A stretch of 60,553 nucleotides of DNA from JAIOPA01 sp046076045 (lineage in GTDB: Bacteria > Eisenbacteria > RBG-16-71-46), in the NCBI GenBank assembly GCA_046076045.1, contig JBJTRI010000042.1, positions 1-60,553 on the forward strand, read 5' to 3'. Positions 1-7,998 of the stretch are shown here, in pieces. The notes beneath the pieces are model-generated. The model had not been told where the DNA came from. It made no database searches and worked only from the letters and a program-made list of their open reading frames with translations. Position 1 is the first letter of the stretch; each line of letters opens with the position of its first letter. Made by a program: the position numbers and the translations under genes.

Positions 1-142
1 ACCCAGCGCCAGCCGTTGGCGCAACGGTGGTAGCGGCAAGAGGTTCGCGGACAGTGAGGGGGCACGAAGGGTTGCTCTTCGGCCGTCATGCCCCGACATC
101 AATGCACGCGTCGTGCCCTCAACAATCTTCGCCGCACAATCC
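1..142 (+). repeat. leader repeat element, copy 1 (right arm, partial)
   Basis: Positions 119-137 carry CTCAACAATCTTCGCCGCA, the same 19-nt arm found at 48682-48700 and 57582-57600. Here the matching left arm is not visible and may lie before the window. Just upstream, GGGGGCACGA (about 58-67) can pair with TCGTGCCCTC (about 111-120), so the leader can fold. The element sits about 100 nt before the lipoprotein start at 234. No open frame through it looks coding. Confidence 0.6.
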
Positions 143-233
143 GCGTCCCTCGGTGCCGGACTCCGTTCTTCCGCGCACGCACCCCGAGCGCGTAGACTCC
201 GCGCTCCCGTCCCGAGGTCGCCCCGGAGAGTTT

Positions 234-2495
234 ATGCCCCTCGCCGCCGTCCCGAACCACCACCGCCACGTCCGCCTGCTCGCGACCCTCGTGTTCGTGC
301 TGGCCGCCGTGGTGCTGGGGGCGTGCTCCAAGGAGTCGGCCGTGGTCGCGCTCATACCCAACGCGCGCCCGACGCTCGAGGTGACGCAGGCGCCGGTCAG
401 CGCGACGCAGCCGTTCTTCTACGGCTACGAGCTGCGCTGGGCGGGGTTCGACACCGACGGGCGCATCGAGCACTTCCGCTACGCCATCGACCCGCCCTCG
501 GGTGCGGCGGCCGAGACCGCGTGGGTCAAGACGACCGACAACCGCCGCTCGTTCCTGTTCCGCTCGGACCGCGTGGACACGCTCACCGACCAGACGGCCG
601 AGGGCTACCACACCATCGTGCTGCAGGCGGTGGACGACCGCGGTGCGGCCTCGGCCCCGGTGGCGGTGTCCATGACGTCCTTCACCCTGGCGCCGACCGT
701 GCAGATCGTGAACCCGGTGCCCAACCACCTGTTCAGCCCCACCTTCGGCCCGTCGTTCCGCATCGGCTGGACGGGCACGGACCCCGACGGGCGTACCACC
801 TCGCGTCCGGTGCGCTACAAGTGGAAGGTGTTCGTCGAGGGCAGCCCCGAGTTCGACTTCACCACGTTGCTGGTGAACCCGGACTCTCTGCGGCGGCGCT
901 ACGCACCGGACTTCGAGGGTTGGGAGTCGGTGGGGGCCGACACGACCGCCGTGGACATCCGCAACCTCACGCCGAACCGCCGCTACGTGTTCGCGGTCGT
1001 GGCGTTCGACGAGGTCGGGGCCTACTCGCCAGTCATGAACCTCGACGTCAACATGCTGTTCTTCAACGTCAGCTACGCCGGCCTGCTCGGGCCCCGCTTC
1101 ACGGTCTACAACGAGAGCTTCTTCTACAACTACCCGAGCGGCGTGTTCGCGCCGTTCGACCCCGCCACCCACATCCGCACCGAGGTCGCGGCCGGCGTGC
1201 CGCTGCGCTTCAACTGGTACGCCACGACCGGTACCGGCTCGTTCGTCGCGGGCTATCGCTGGATGGTGGACGGCAGCGTGAGCGACGACACGCCGCGCGC
1301 CGACGAGGAGCGCGACCAGTCGCGCTGGAGCCGCCTGTCCCCGCTGCTCACCTCGATCGAGTTGGCCCCCATCGTGCCGACGGGCAGCAACGAGACGCAC
1401 GCGCTCTACGTGGAGGCGGTGGACAACAACGGCCTGCGCAGCATCGCGGTCGTCATGTTCACGGTCGTGAAGGCGGTCTTCGACCGCCCCCTGCTGTTCG
1501 TGGACGACACGCGCCTGCTGCCGGACCGCACCGGCACGGCCGGTTGCGTGGCGGCCCCGCGCGGCGTGTGGCCCACCGCGGCCGAACTCGACACGTTCCT
1601 GTTCGCGACCGGCGGCAAGCCGTGGCGCTGCTACCCGGCGAACACCGTGTCGCCGGTCGGTATCTTCCAGGGCTACGACTACGACACGCTCTCGACGCGG
1701 TTCCTGCCCCTCGGCGTGCTCTCGCTCCAGACGCTGAGCCGGTACCGCAACGTGGTCTGGTACACCGACAACAAGTCCGCGCTCAACAACAACGACGTCA
1801 CCGCGGCCGCCGATCCCATGTCGCAACTGCGCTACCTGTCCGCGCCGGGGCGCAGCAACCCGCTCGGCACGTGGACGCAGCAGGGCGGGCAGTTGTGGCT
1901 GTTCGGTGGTGGCACGGCGAGCGCGCTGCAGCGCAACTGGGAGAAGTCGGGGACCGTGGCCGACGTGTACTCGAACGCCGACGGTGAGCTGGTGCCGGGC
2001 CGCTTCATGTACGACGTCATGGGATGGCGCAGCGAGATCACGGCCAAGTCCATCGCACAGGCTCGCAAGCTCGCGCGGATCGGCGTGCCGGGCCGCTTGC
2101 CCGCTGTCGAGGCGTTGCCCTCGTACCTGTTCGAGAAGTCCCCGGCCACCGACCCGATCGCGACCTACGCGCCGAACCGCACCGGCACGAGCGACTTCTA
2201 CCAGGGGGCGCACGTCGCCGAGGGTCTCATCAAGCCGAACGACGTGATCGGCGACACCGACCCCGACCCGGGCGTGGTGCGCAACGAGGCGCTGCTCGAC
2301 ACGCTCTACGAGTCGGTGGGCGGCCAGATGGGCGCGAACCGTCCCATCATGACGGTCATGCACGCCACGAACGGCCGCAAGCACGTGTTCTCGGGCTTCC
2401 AGTTGTGGTACTGGCGCCGCGAGCAGCAGATCGCCATCGCCGACTGGGTGCTGCAGCGGCTGTGGGGGCTGCCGCGCTCCAACGTGCCGCGCTGA
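234..2495 (+). CDS. lipoprotein with fibronectin III-like repeats and a C-terminal alpha/beta domain
   Basis: A 753-residue predicted lipoprotein. The start at 234 is chosen because a basic N-region (HHRHVR), a hydrophobic stretch and a lipobox ending at Cys31 (LGAC) follow directly, and GGAGAG lies just upstream; the open frame extends back to 27 but without signal features. Residues about 50-450 contain repeated FN3-like segments (YELRWAGFDTDGRIEHFRY, RIGWTGTDPDGR, 'NRRYVFAVVAFDE'). From about residue 420 a second module begins with a 'LLFVDDTR' beta strand and later 'QLWLFGGG', like a Rossmann or glutamine-amidotransferase-like fold without visible catalytic residues. It probably acts in the periplasm or on the outer membrane. 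No specific function is recognised. It is preceded by the repeat leader at 1-142. Confidence 0.8.
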   Translation: MPLAAVPNHHRHVRLLATLVFVLAAVVLGACSKESAVVALIPNARPTLEVTQAPVSATQPFFYGYELRWAGFDTDGRIEHFRYAIDPPSGAAAETAWVKTTDNRRSFLFRSDRVDTLTDQTAEGYHTIVLQAVDDRGAASAPVAVSMTSFTLAPTVQIVNPVPNHLFSPTFGPSFRIGWTGTDPDGRTTSRPVRYKWKVFVEGSPEFDFTTLLVNPDSLRRRYAPDFEGWESVGADTTAVDIRNLTPNRRYVFAVVAFDEVGAYSPVMNLDVNMLFFNVSYAGLLGPRFTVYNESFFYNYPSGVFAPFDPATHIRTEVAAGVPLRFNWYATTGTGSFVAGYRWMVDGSVSDDTPRADEERDQSRWSRLSPLLTSIELAPIVPTGSNETHALYVEAVDNNGLRSIAVVMFTVVKAVFDRPLLFVDDTRLLPDRTGTAGCVAAPRGVWPTAAELDTFLFATGGKPWRCYPANTVSPVGIFQGYDYDTLSTRFLPLGVLSLQTLSRYRNVVWYTDNKSALNNNDVTAAADPMSQLRYLSAPGRSNPLGTWTQQGGQLWLFGGGTASALQRNWEKSGTVADVYSNADGELVPGRFMYDVMGWRSEITAKSIAQARKLARIGVPGRLPAVEALPSYLFEKSPATDPIATYAPNRTGTSDFYQGAHVAEGLIKPNDVIGDTDPDPGVVRNEALLDTLYESVGGQMGANRPIMTVMHATNGRKHVFSGFQLWYWRREQQIAIADWVLQRLWGLPRSNVPR

Positions 2496-2514
2496 CGCTG
2501 GCGGGGGAGGAAGG

Positions 2515-2652
2515 GCTCGCGGACCTGGCTACGGCTCGCGCGACCTGTCGGTCCGTGGACCCGGCTGCGGCCCGCGCGAACGGCGGGCTTGCGGACTCGC
2601 CCTGCGGCGCGCGCGATCGGCGGGCCCGCGGATCCGGCTTCGCCTCGCGGAT
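2515..2652. repeat. degenerate tandem repeat, about 36 bp x 4
   Basis: Four imperfect units start near 2515, 2551, 2587 and 2624. Each has the pattern G-C-x-C/T-G-C/T-G-G-A-C/T-C, then C-x-G-C-T-x-C-G-G-C and a GCGCGCGA-like run. The block fills the gap between the convergent lipoprotein gene and the thioesterase pseudogene. It is very GC-rich and could fold, but no clean terminator is seen. Confidence 0.7.
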
Positions 2653-2664
2653 GCCCGGAGCGGG

Positions 2665-3097
2665 TCAGCGTGCGAGCGAGCGGCCCTCGAAGCCCTCGAG
2701 CCGATCGCGCCACTCCGGCGGGCACGGCACGCTCGCCTTGGTGCCGTAGTCGTAGAACACCTGCACGGTACGTGCCTCGACCACCGTTCGTGCGCTCGTG
2801 CGCTCGCGGATGAGGTAGTCGAACCCGAACGACTTGCCGCCCATGAACGAACAGCGGATGCACAGATCCAGCGTCTCGTGCATGAGCGCCTCGGAGCGGA
2901 AGTCGATGTCCACGTGCGCGAGGATGAACGGCACCACGCGGTAGTTGTCGTCCCCCCGTGAGGGCCCGCCAGTACTCCTGGCGGGCGACCTCCAGGTAGG
3001 TGACGTACACGGCGTTGTTGACGTGGCCCATCGCGTCGGTGTCGCGGAAGCGCGGACGCAGCGGGGCGATGACGGTCTACTCGGCGGTTCGTGACAC
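2665..3097 (-). pseudogene. disrupted hot-dog thioesterase (YbgC/FadM-like)
   Basis: Two reading frames together give one acyl-CoA thioesterase of the 4-hydroxybenzoyl-CoA thioesterase type. The first frame has RFRDTDAMGHVNNAVYVTYL, with the family's catalytic Asp motif and the conserved HVNNA; the second has the hot-dog core and the C-terminus ending RSLAR. They join at a run of six C (2952-2957); five would restore the frame. Upstream, GTG at 3097 with GGGGGAA before it would be the natural start, but codon 7 of that frame is TAG (3077-3079). Two independent lesions in about 430 bp favour a real pseudogene over a single sequencing error. The family hydrolyses short acyl- or aroyl-CoA thioesters in the cytoplasm. 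Confidence 0.75.
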
Positions 3098-3110
3098 GGT
3101 TCCCCCGGAC

Positions 3111-4382
3111 TCAGAAGGCGTTCATGGGCATGACGAACGGTGCGCGCGCGTGGAACCAGTCGTCCACCAGCGCGGCCGCGCCGCGCTGGTCCTCGAGCAA
3201 CCCGTGCTCGGCCGCGGCGGTCGCACCCACCGCGCCCGAGAGCACGAGGGCCAGCGTCTCCGCGCTCGTCACCAGTCGTGGCCGGGTGTCGCGCCGAACC
3301 GCGGCGCGCGCGGTCTCGGCGCGCACGGTGAGCGCACCTTCGCGGGCGTGCACCCGCCAGACGCGCTCGTTGACCGACAGCACGGGGTCCTGCACCTCGA
3401 TCGCGACCTCGCCGCGGGCGTGCGGCGACACCGGCAGCGCCTCCAGCGCGCCCTTCACGTCCACGACGCGCAGCATCGCGCCGTAGCCGAGGTGGCCGGT
3501 CGAACGCGTCACGCCCAGCTTGAGCTCGCCGCGCAGGTTGGCGGCGTCGCCGAGCGTGGCGGGCCACGGTGCGTCGGCCGGCGTGCTCATGACGACCTCG
3601 ACCGCCTGGTCGCGCAGGCCGTGCAGGTAGCCGAACAGTCCGCGGCGCGCCTCGGGCGTCATGGCGACGCACTCGTTCACGGTCACCACGAGCTTCCACG
3701 GTCCGTCGCCGGCGTCGACCTCGAGGTGCAGGTAGCCCTCGATGCGGCCGCGCTGGCGCTCGTACACCACCCACTCGCCGTCGTAGCCCCACAGTCGCCG
3801 CTCCCACCACTCGGGTCGGCGCGCGAGCGCGAAGTGTCCGCGCGCGGCCGCCCAGCGGTCGTAGAGCTCCTGCACCAGCGGTCGGTCGGGGATGCGCAGG
3901 CGGCGCACGCGGCGGGCCTCGTCGGAGGCGGGCAGCAGGTCGGGCGGTGCCGACATGAGGTGCGGCGTCTCGATCACGCCCCAGCCGAAGCGCCGGTAGA
4001 AGTCGCTGCGGAACGAGTACAGCATGGACAGCACGTCGCCGCGCTGGCGCATCTCGCGCAGTGCGGAGCGCACCAGCGCCTCGCCGACGCCGCGGCGGCG
4101 GTGCTCGGGCGAGACCGCCACCGAGCCGATGCCGGTCACGGGCACGCGCGTGCCGCGCACCCACGCCTGCAGCGGGTACAGCACGAGTGCCGACACCACC
4201 TCGCCGTCGAGCTCGCCCACACGCACGTCGCGCAGACCGAAGCGCGGGTGGTCGCTGAAGAACTCGCGGCGCGCCTCGGCGCTCGAGACGCGATACGCGC
4301 GCAGCGACAGGTCCACGAGCGTCTCGAGGTCGGTGCGGCGCGCGGGGCGGTAGCGCAGAGCGGGCGGACGATGACGGGTCAC
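3111..4382 (-). CDS. Eis-family GNAT N-acetyltransferase
   Basis: A 423-residue protein matching the enhanced-intracellular-survival (Eis) family: an N-terminal GNAT fold with the acetyl-CoA motif VSPEHRRRGVGEALVRSALR (about residues 89-108), a second degenerate GNAT fold and a C-terminal SCP2-like domain. The segment 'LYSFRSDFYRRFGWGVIETP' is typical of the family. It ends in Phe, and in mycobacterial Eis the C-terminal Phe carboxylate takes part in catalysis, so the end looks functional. Known members acetylate amines on aminoglycosides or proteins; the substrate here is unknown. The start overlaps the stop of the upstream lipoprotein gene by four bases, so the two are probably co-transcribed. 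Confidence 0.85.
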   Translation of the reverse strand: MTRHRPPALRYRPARRTDLETLVDLSLRAYRVSSAEARREFFSDHPRFGLRDVRVGELDGEVVSALVLYPLQAWVRGTRVPVTGIGSVAVSPEHRRRGVGEALVRSALREMRQRGDVLSMLYSFRSDFYRRFGWGVIETPHLMSAPPDLLPASDEARRVRRLRIPDRPLVQELYDRWAAARGHFALARRPEWWERRLWGYDGEWVVYERQRGRIEGYLHLEVDAGDGPWKLVVTVNECVAMTPEARRGLFGYLHGLRDQAVEVVMSTPADAPWPATLGDAANLRGELKLGVTRSTGHLGYGAMLRVVDVKGALEALPVSPHARGEVAIEVQDPVLSVNERVWRVHAREGALTVRAETARAAVRRDTRPRLVTSAETLALVLSGAVGATAAAEHGLLEDQRGAAALVDDWFHARAPFVMPMNAF

Positions 4383-4879
4383 AGCGTGGCCTCCCGGATC
4401 AGGAACAGTGCGGCACGACCGTCGCGCCCGCGCGTGATGCCGGGGCCGCGCAGCGCACGACCGTCCCCGGTCGCGCGCAGCACCTCGGCGGTCTGCCAGT
4501 CGGGCGTGAAGTGGACGGTGACCTCGAAGCGGTATGCGCGCTTGGGCAGCGGGCCGCGTTCACCGATGAGCGGAGGGGAGTCGAACGCACCGCCCTCGAC
4601 CGTGACGTGCGCCATGGTCACGGTGGGTTCGCCCTCGGCGGCGCGCACCGCGATGCTCGCGCGCGTGCCGTCGGGCAGTCGCATGCGCCCGCGCACGCGC
4701 AGCGCGCCGTTCGACATGCGGTAGGGCTCGAACGCCTGCAGCACGTCGGCGCCCTCGGAGAGCCCGGTCGTGTCGGGGCGCGTCTCGAACGTGAGTTCCT
4801 CGACGGGCTTCTCGCGCGCGCAGCCGCCGATCGCGGCCAACGCGAGCGTGCCCAGGACGAGGACGGGGAGTCGTCGCAT
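4379..4879 (-). CDS. small lipoprotein of unknown function
   Basis: A 166-residue protein. It begins MRRLPVLVLG and has a lipobox ending at Cys20 (IGGC), followed by a beta-rich domain with no recognised family. A GTG at 4888 is in frame, but it falls inside the -10-like hexamer TACCGT (4887-4892), so ATG 4879 is preferred. No Shine-Dalgarno fits between hexamer and ATG, suggesting a leaderless transcript. It overlaps the Eis gene by four bases. It could be an accessory envelope protein of that operon. Confidence 0.75.
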   Translation of the reverse strand: MRRLPVLVLGTLALAAIGGCAREKPVEELTFETRPDTTGLSEGADVLQAFEPYRMSNGALRVRGRMRLPDGTRASIAVRAAEGEPTVTMAHVTVEGGAFDSPPLIGERGPLPKRAYRFEVTVHFTPDWQTAEVLRATGDGRALRGPGITRGRDGRAALFLIREATL

Positions 4880-4886
4880 GGTCCGC

Positions 4887-4892
4887 ACGGTA
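4887..4892 (-). promoter_or_regulatory. -10 element TACCGT, probably leaderless
   Basis: TGCTACCGT (extended form) ends 7 nt before ATG 4879. No clear -35 is seen. This spacing recurs at 10961, 16180, 19398, 26337 and 38432. Confidence 0.5.
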
Positions 4893-4933
4893 GCAATCCC
4901 CGCCGCGCAGGGGAACCCCGGCGGCGGTCGCGA

Positions 4934-5494
4934 TCACATGCCGACGGCGCGTCGCGTGCGTTCGGCCTGCCCGAGGTGACGGTGCGCGTGCGTGACCATG
5001 AGCCGGAACGCGTCACCCAGGTTCATGCGCACGATCGGCAGGATGGGCGAGGGCAGCGAGGTGCGCAGGTCGGCGCCCTCGCACTCCACGACGAGCGCGC
5101 GCAGGCGCGCGACGCTGGCGAGGAAGTCCTCGACCACGCGCTCACGCACGACCGGTCCGGCCTGCATCGCGCGCGGCGCGCTCACCGCGCGGCCACCCTC
5201 GCGCATGGCCTTGGTGAGCCAGCCGCCGAACAGGCTGGCGCGCCACGGCCGCCGTGCGCCCCCGCCCGCGCGCGCGCGCGCCGCCACCTCGGGCAGCGTG
5301 CGTGCGAGGTAGCGCTCGTTCACGAGGCACAGGTGCTCGAACACCTGCGCCACGCTCCAGCCGCCGTCGGGCGGGATCTCGCGGAACTTGCTCTCGGGCA
5401 TCCCGGCCACCACCACGCCGGTGCGCACGGGCAGGCGGTCGAGTTCGGCGAGCAGGTCGGCGACCATGGGGTCGCGGGAGGTCTCGGGGCTCAC
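4934..5494 (-). CDS. DinB-like four-helix metal-binding protein
   Basis: A 186-residue protein of the DinB/YfiT-like superfamily. The family signature is visible: a first helix with 'GGWSVAQVFEHLCLVNERYL' supplying one His, and a late helix 'THAHRHLGQAERTRR' supplying the other two metal-ligand His. GTG 5494 is chosen because GGAG lies about 8 nt upstream. Members are often thiol-dependent transferases or detoxification proteins in the cytoplasm, but the substrate cannot be told from sequence. It lies upstream of the lipoprotein-Eis operon on the same strand with a 54-nt gap that contains a separate promoter, so it is probably its own unit. Confidence 0.8.
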   Translation of the reverse strand: MSPETSRDPMVADLLAELDRLPVRTGVVVAGMPESKFREIPPDGGWSVAQVFEHLCLVNERYLARTLPEVAARARAGGGARRPWRASLFGGWLTKAMREGGRAVSAPRAMQAGPVVRERVVEDFLASVARLRALVVECEGADLRTSLPSPILPIVRMNLGDAFRLMVTHAHRHLGQAERTRRAVGM

Positions 5495-5644
5495 GGGTAC
5501 GGCTCCGGTTAGGGGCTCGGAGGGGCACGCCGGGACGACACGCCCGGACACGGGCAGCATAACTGCAACTCGTCCGCGGCGAGGAGTCCGGCCGCCCCGG
5601 CAGGGGCCGTCCGCGGCCGTGCCCGGGCCTCGGGGGCCGCGGCA

Positions 5645-5674
5645 TTGCGGGTCGCGGCGCGGCTCTGCTAGCTT
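5645..5674 (+). promoter_or_regulatory. candidate promoter for the barrel protein gene
   Basis: TTGCGG at 5645-5650 and TAGCTT at 5669-5674 with an 18-nt spacer; TG precedes the -10 (TGCTAGCTT). It gives a leader of about 100 nt before the start at 5780. Confidence 0.45.
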
Positions 5675-5779
5675 GGCCGTCCCTGTTGGCGCCGCCGCCG
5701 GGTCGTCCCCGAGCGAGCGCCCACGCCCGGAAGCACCGGAGGACCCGGCCGGGCCGTCGTCGAGTCGAAAGGAGTCCCG

Positions 5780-6484
5780 GTGAACCCGTTCCTGGCCGTC
5801 CCGCGGCGTCTCGTCGCGGTCCTCGCCGCGCTCGCGCTGCTCTCCGCCGCCCTGCCCTCGACGGGCCACGCCCAGGCCGCCAAGCCGGCGCTCAGCAAGC
5901 CGGCCGCCACGAAGGCCCCCAAGGCCAAGAAGGCCAAGGCGCCCGCCAAGACCCTCGAGCAGCAGATCGAGGAGGACGGGCTGTACGCCAAGGGCACGAA
6001 CTGGGTGAGCGCGCGCTTCGGCTGGAGCGAGCGTTCGGGTGAGGCGAACGGCGACGGCCTGTACGGCTACGGCATCGGCTACCAGCGCATGATGAGCGCG
6101 CGCTACGCGTTCGCCGCCGGCGTGGGTCACGACATCGTCGGCCGCTTCGGCGACCGCCACGACGTCATGGTCCCCATGACCGCGGAGTTCCAGCGCCACT
6201 TCCGCTGGAAGGGTGCGCTGCGGCCGTTCGTGGGGGCGGGTGGCGGCTACTACTTCCGCAAACTCGATCGCACCGCGAACGATCACGACAGCTACACCAC
6301 CAGCGGCGCGCACCTCTCGCTGGGCTTCACCTCGACGCTCGACGCCTCGCACCTGATCGGTGTCGAGGTGCGGGCCGCGCTGCTCAACGGCCGGCCCGGG
6401 CTCGTGAACCCCACCTTCGGCGACGGCACGTTCGACGAGACCATGTGGACGGTGAAGGCGACGTACGCCTTCGCCTACCGGTGA
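5780..6484 (+). CDS. outer-membrane beta-barrel protein
   Basis: A 234-residue exported protein. GTG 5780 has AAAGGAG upstream. Residues 1-32 form a signal peptide ending GHAQA, then a Lys/Ala/Pro-rich linker (about 33-58) that could contact peptidoglycan or lie flexible in the periplasm. The rest alternates short amphipathic strands (LYGYGIGYQRMMSARYAFAA, GGGYYFRKL, 'LSLGFTSTL', 'EVRAALLNG') and ends with the aromatic strand 'WTVKATYAFAYR', as in eight-stranded OmpA/OmpW-like barrels. No binding function is recognised. It is followed by a strong hairpin at 6517-6551. Confidence 0.8.
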   Translation: MNPFLAVPRRLVAVLAALALLSAALPSTGHAQAAKPALSKPAATKAPKAKKAKAPAKTLEQQIEEDGLYAKGTNWVSARFGWSERSGEANGDGLYGYGIGYQRMMSARYAFAAGVGHDIVGRFGDRHDVMVPMTAEFQRHFRWKGALRPFVGAGGGYYFRKLDRTANDHDSYTTSGAHLSLGFTSTLDASHLIGVEVRAALLNGRPGLVNPTFGDGTFDETMWTVKATYAFAYR

Positions 6485-6497
6485 CGGCCGCGCGCGC

Positions 6498-7079
6498 ATG
6501 ACCGGCCAGCCGCACGATCGGGCCCGACGCGACGCACGCGTCGGGCCCGATGCGTTCCCGCTCGTCGCGTTCGCTGCCGCGCCCGCGGGCCCATGGCGCT
6601 GGACGCGACGCGGACGGTTCTCGCGCGACCTCGACCTGCGCGCGGGGGAGCGCGCGCTGGTGTCGTACCGCGCGCACGGGTTCGGGGGGCGCGAGGCGGT
6701 CGCCACCACGCTGGGGCAGGTCTGGCGGGTGCACACCCGTGGTTGGGTCGGTCGCACGATCGAGGTGCAGGCCGAGGGCGCCACGAGCCCCGCGGTGCGC
6801 GCGCGGCTCGGGTGGTTCGGGCACGCTCAGGTGACGCTCGCCGACGGGCGTGAGCTCACCTGGCAGCCGACCGGGTTCTGGGGCCGGCGCTGGGAGCTCC
6901 GGGGCTCGGGCGGGGTGGCGGTCGTGAGTCTCGACTGCGGCCCGAGCAGCATGTGGCGGGGCGTCGGGGTCTCGATCGCGCCCGGGAGCGCGGCCGATCC
7001 GGCCACCGCGGCGCTGGTGGTCCTGAGCTTCGACCTCATGCGACGCATGCAGCAGGCGACGCTCGCGATGGCGCACTGA
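6498..7079 (+). CDS. hypothetical protein
   Basis: A 193-residue protein with no recognised family. It is rich in Trp, Gly and Arg, has a predicted beta-rich core (residues about 45-160: 'VWRVHTRGWVGRTIEV', 'GRELTWQPTGFWGRRWEL') and a C-terminal hydrophobic helix (ATAALVVLSFDLMRRMQQ). No signal peptide is seen. The only early in-frame ATG is 6498, yet the hairpin at 6517-6551 lies inside the first codons; GTG 6660 is the next plausible start but would shorten the protein. Coding character (third-position GC, uninterrupted frame) supports a gene; function is unknown. Confidence 0.55.
   Translation: MTGQPHDRARRDARVGPDAFPLVAFAAAPAGPWRWTRRGRFSRDLDLRAGERALVSYRAHGFGGREAVATTLGQVWRVHTRGWVGRTIEVQAEGATSPAVRARLGWFGHAQVTLADGRELTWQPTGFWGRRWELRGSGGVAVVSLDCGPSSMWRGVGVSIAPGSAADPATAALVVLSFDLMRRMQQATLAMAH
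6517..6551 (+). terminator. perfect 15-bp hairpin
   Basis: ATCGGGCCCGACGCG pairs exactly with its reverse complement at 6537-6551 around a 5-nt loop. Its place, 33 nt after the barrel gene stop, fits a terminator, but there is no U-run and it overlaps the start of the next frame. Confidence 0.6.
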
Positions 7080-7236
7080 CCCGTCCGCCGCGTCGGTCCG
7101 CCGACGCGCGCGTCGTGCGCGCGGGCAGGGCTGCGTCCGTATCCGCAAGGGGACGCGTGTGCGGTGGCCTTGGCATGGCGCGTGCGTGGATCCGCCGGGT
7201 CGCCCCCGCGTGCATCCGCCCCCGCAGGAGCGCCCC

Positions 7237-7950
7237 ATGCCTCGCCGAATCGTCGTTCCCCGCATGTCCGCCATCGCCGCGGTCGTGCTCGTGTCGTTGT
7301 CGTCCATGGTCCCGGTCGCCCGCGCCCAGTGCATGCAGTGCGACCCGTCCCTGCGCTGCACGCGCGGCTCCGGCGGTGCGCGGTTCTGCTTCGAGGCGCC
7401 CGGCAGCTGCACGCTGTTCATGCCCTGCCTGGGCGGTGGGCCGCGTGAGCAGGACCCCATCGCCGAGGGCGAGCTCACCGCGCTCACGCTGTTCGAGTCC
7501 GACCCCGGCGGTCGTCGCACGCGCCCCGGGCGCCACCTCGCGTCGGGAGCGTTGCGCCTCGGCGACGAGGCGCGTGCGGGTGTGGCGGCCGGTGCGATCG
7601 CCGACCTCGGCATCGCCTACGGCCGCGAGTTCGAGGGTGCGTTCGTGGACGACGCGGGCGACGGGTTCGCGATCGAGCGCCTGCCCGAGGGCGGCCGTGT
7701 GCGCCTGCGCGTGCGCGGGGTCACGGGCGGCGTGACGGGCGGGGTGATCGCCGACGAGTCGCTCGACGATCGCGAGCGGCTGGTGGTGCCGGTTCGACTC
7801 GAGGGCCGCGTGCGCACGCTGGTGCTGCAGGCCGCGCGTCTGCCCGGGACCGGCGCGGCCGAGGTGCGTCGCATGCGCCGCGTGCTCGCCGACGCCGACC
7901 GCGCGCTCGGGCCTCGCGACCGTCCGGTGCTGCGTCCGCGCGAACGCTGA
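7237..7950 (+). CDS. secreted cysteine-containing protein of unknown function
   Basis: A 237-residue exported protein. ATG 7237 follows AGGAG at a good distance and opens a signal peptide ending ARAQ (about residue 30). The mature N-terminus has six Cys in about 45 residues (CMQCDPSLRC, then C-F-E and two more), which could form disulphides in the periplasm. The remainder is charged and beta-rich, with a VTGGVTGGV repeat near residue 165. No family is recognised. The frame reaches back to 7159 without signal features. Confidence 0.7.
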   Translation: MPRRIVVPRMSAIAAVVLVSLSSMVPVARAQCMQCDPSLRCTRGSGGARFCFEAPGSCTLFMPCLGGGPREQDPIAEGELTALTLFESDPGGRRTRPGRHLASGALRLGDEARAGVAAGAIADLGIAYGREFEGAFVDDAGDGFAIERLPEGGRVRLRVRGVTGGVTGGVIADESLDDRERLVVPVRLEGRVRTLVLQAARLPGTGAAEVRRMRRVLADADRALGPRDRPVLRPRER

Positions 7951-7998
7951 CGGTGATGCAGCGGCGGGGGGGGCGCGGGGTACGCGTCCCCCCACCGC

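Noticed and set aside
99..2384. A 761-codon minus-strand frame opposite the first lipoprotein
   Set aside because: Low-complexity Arg/Val/His composition, no signal or domain; the plus frame has a lipobox and FN3 pattern.
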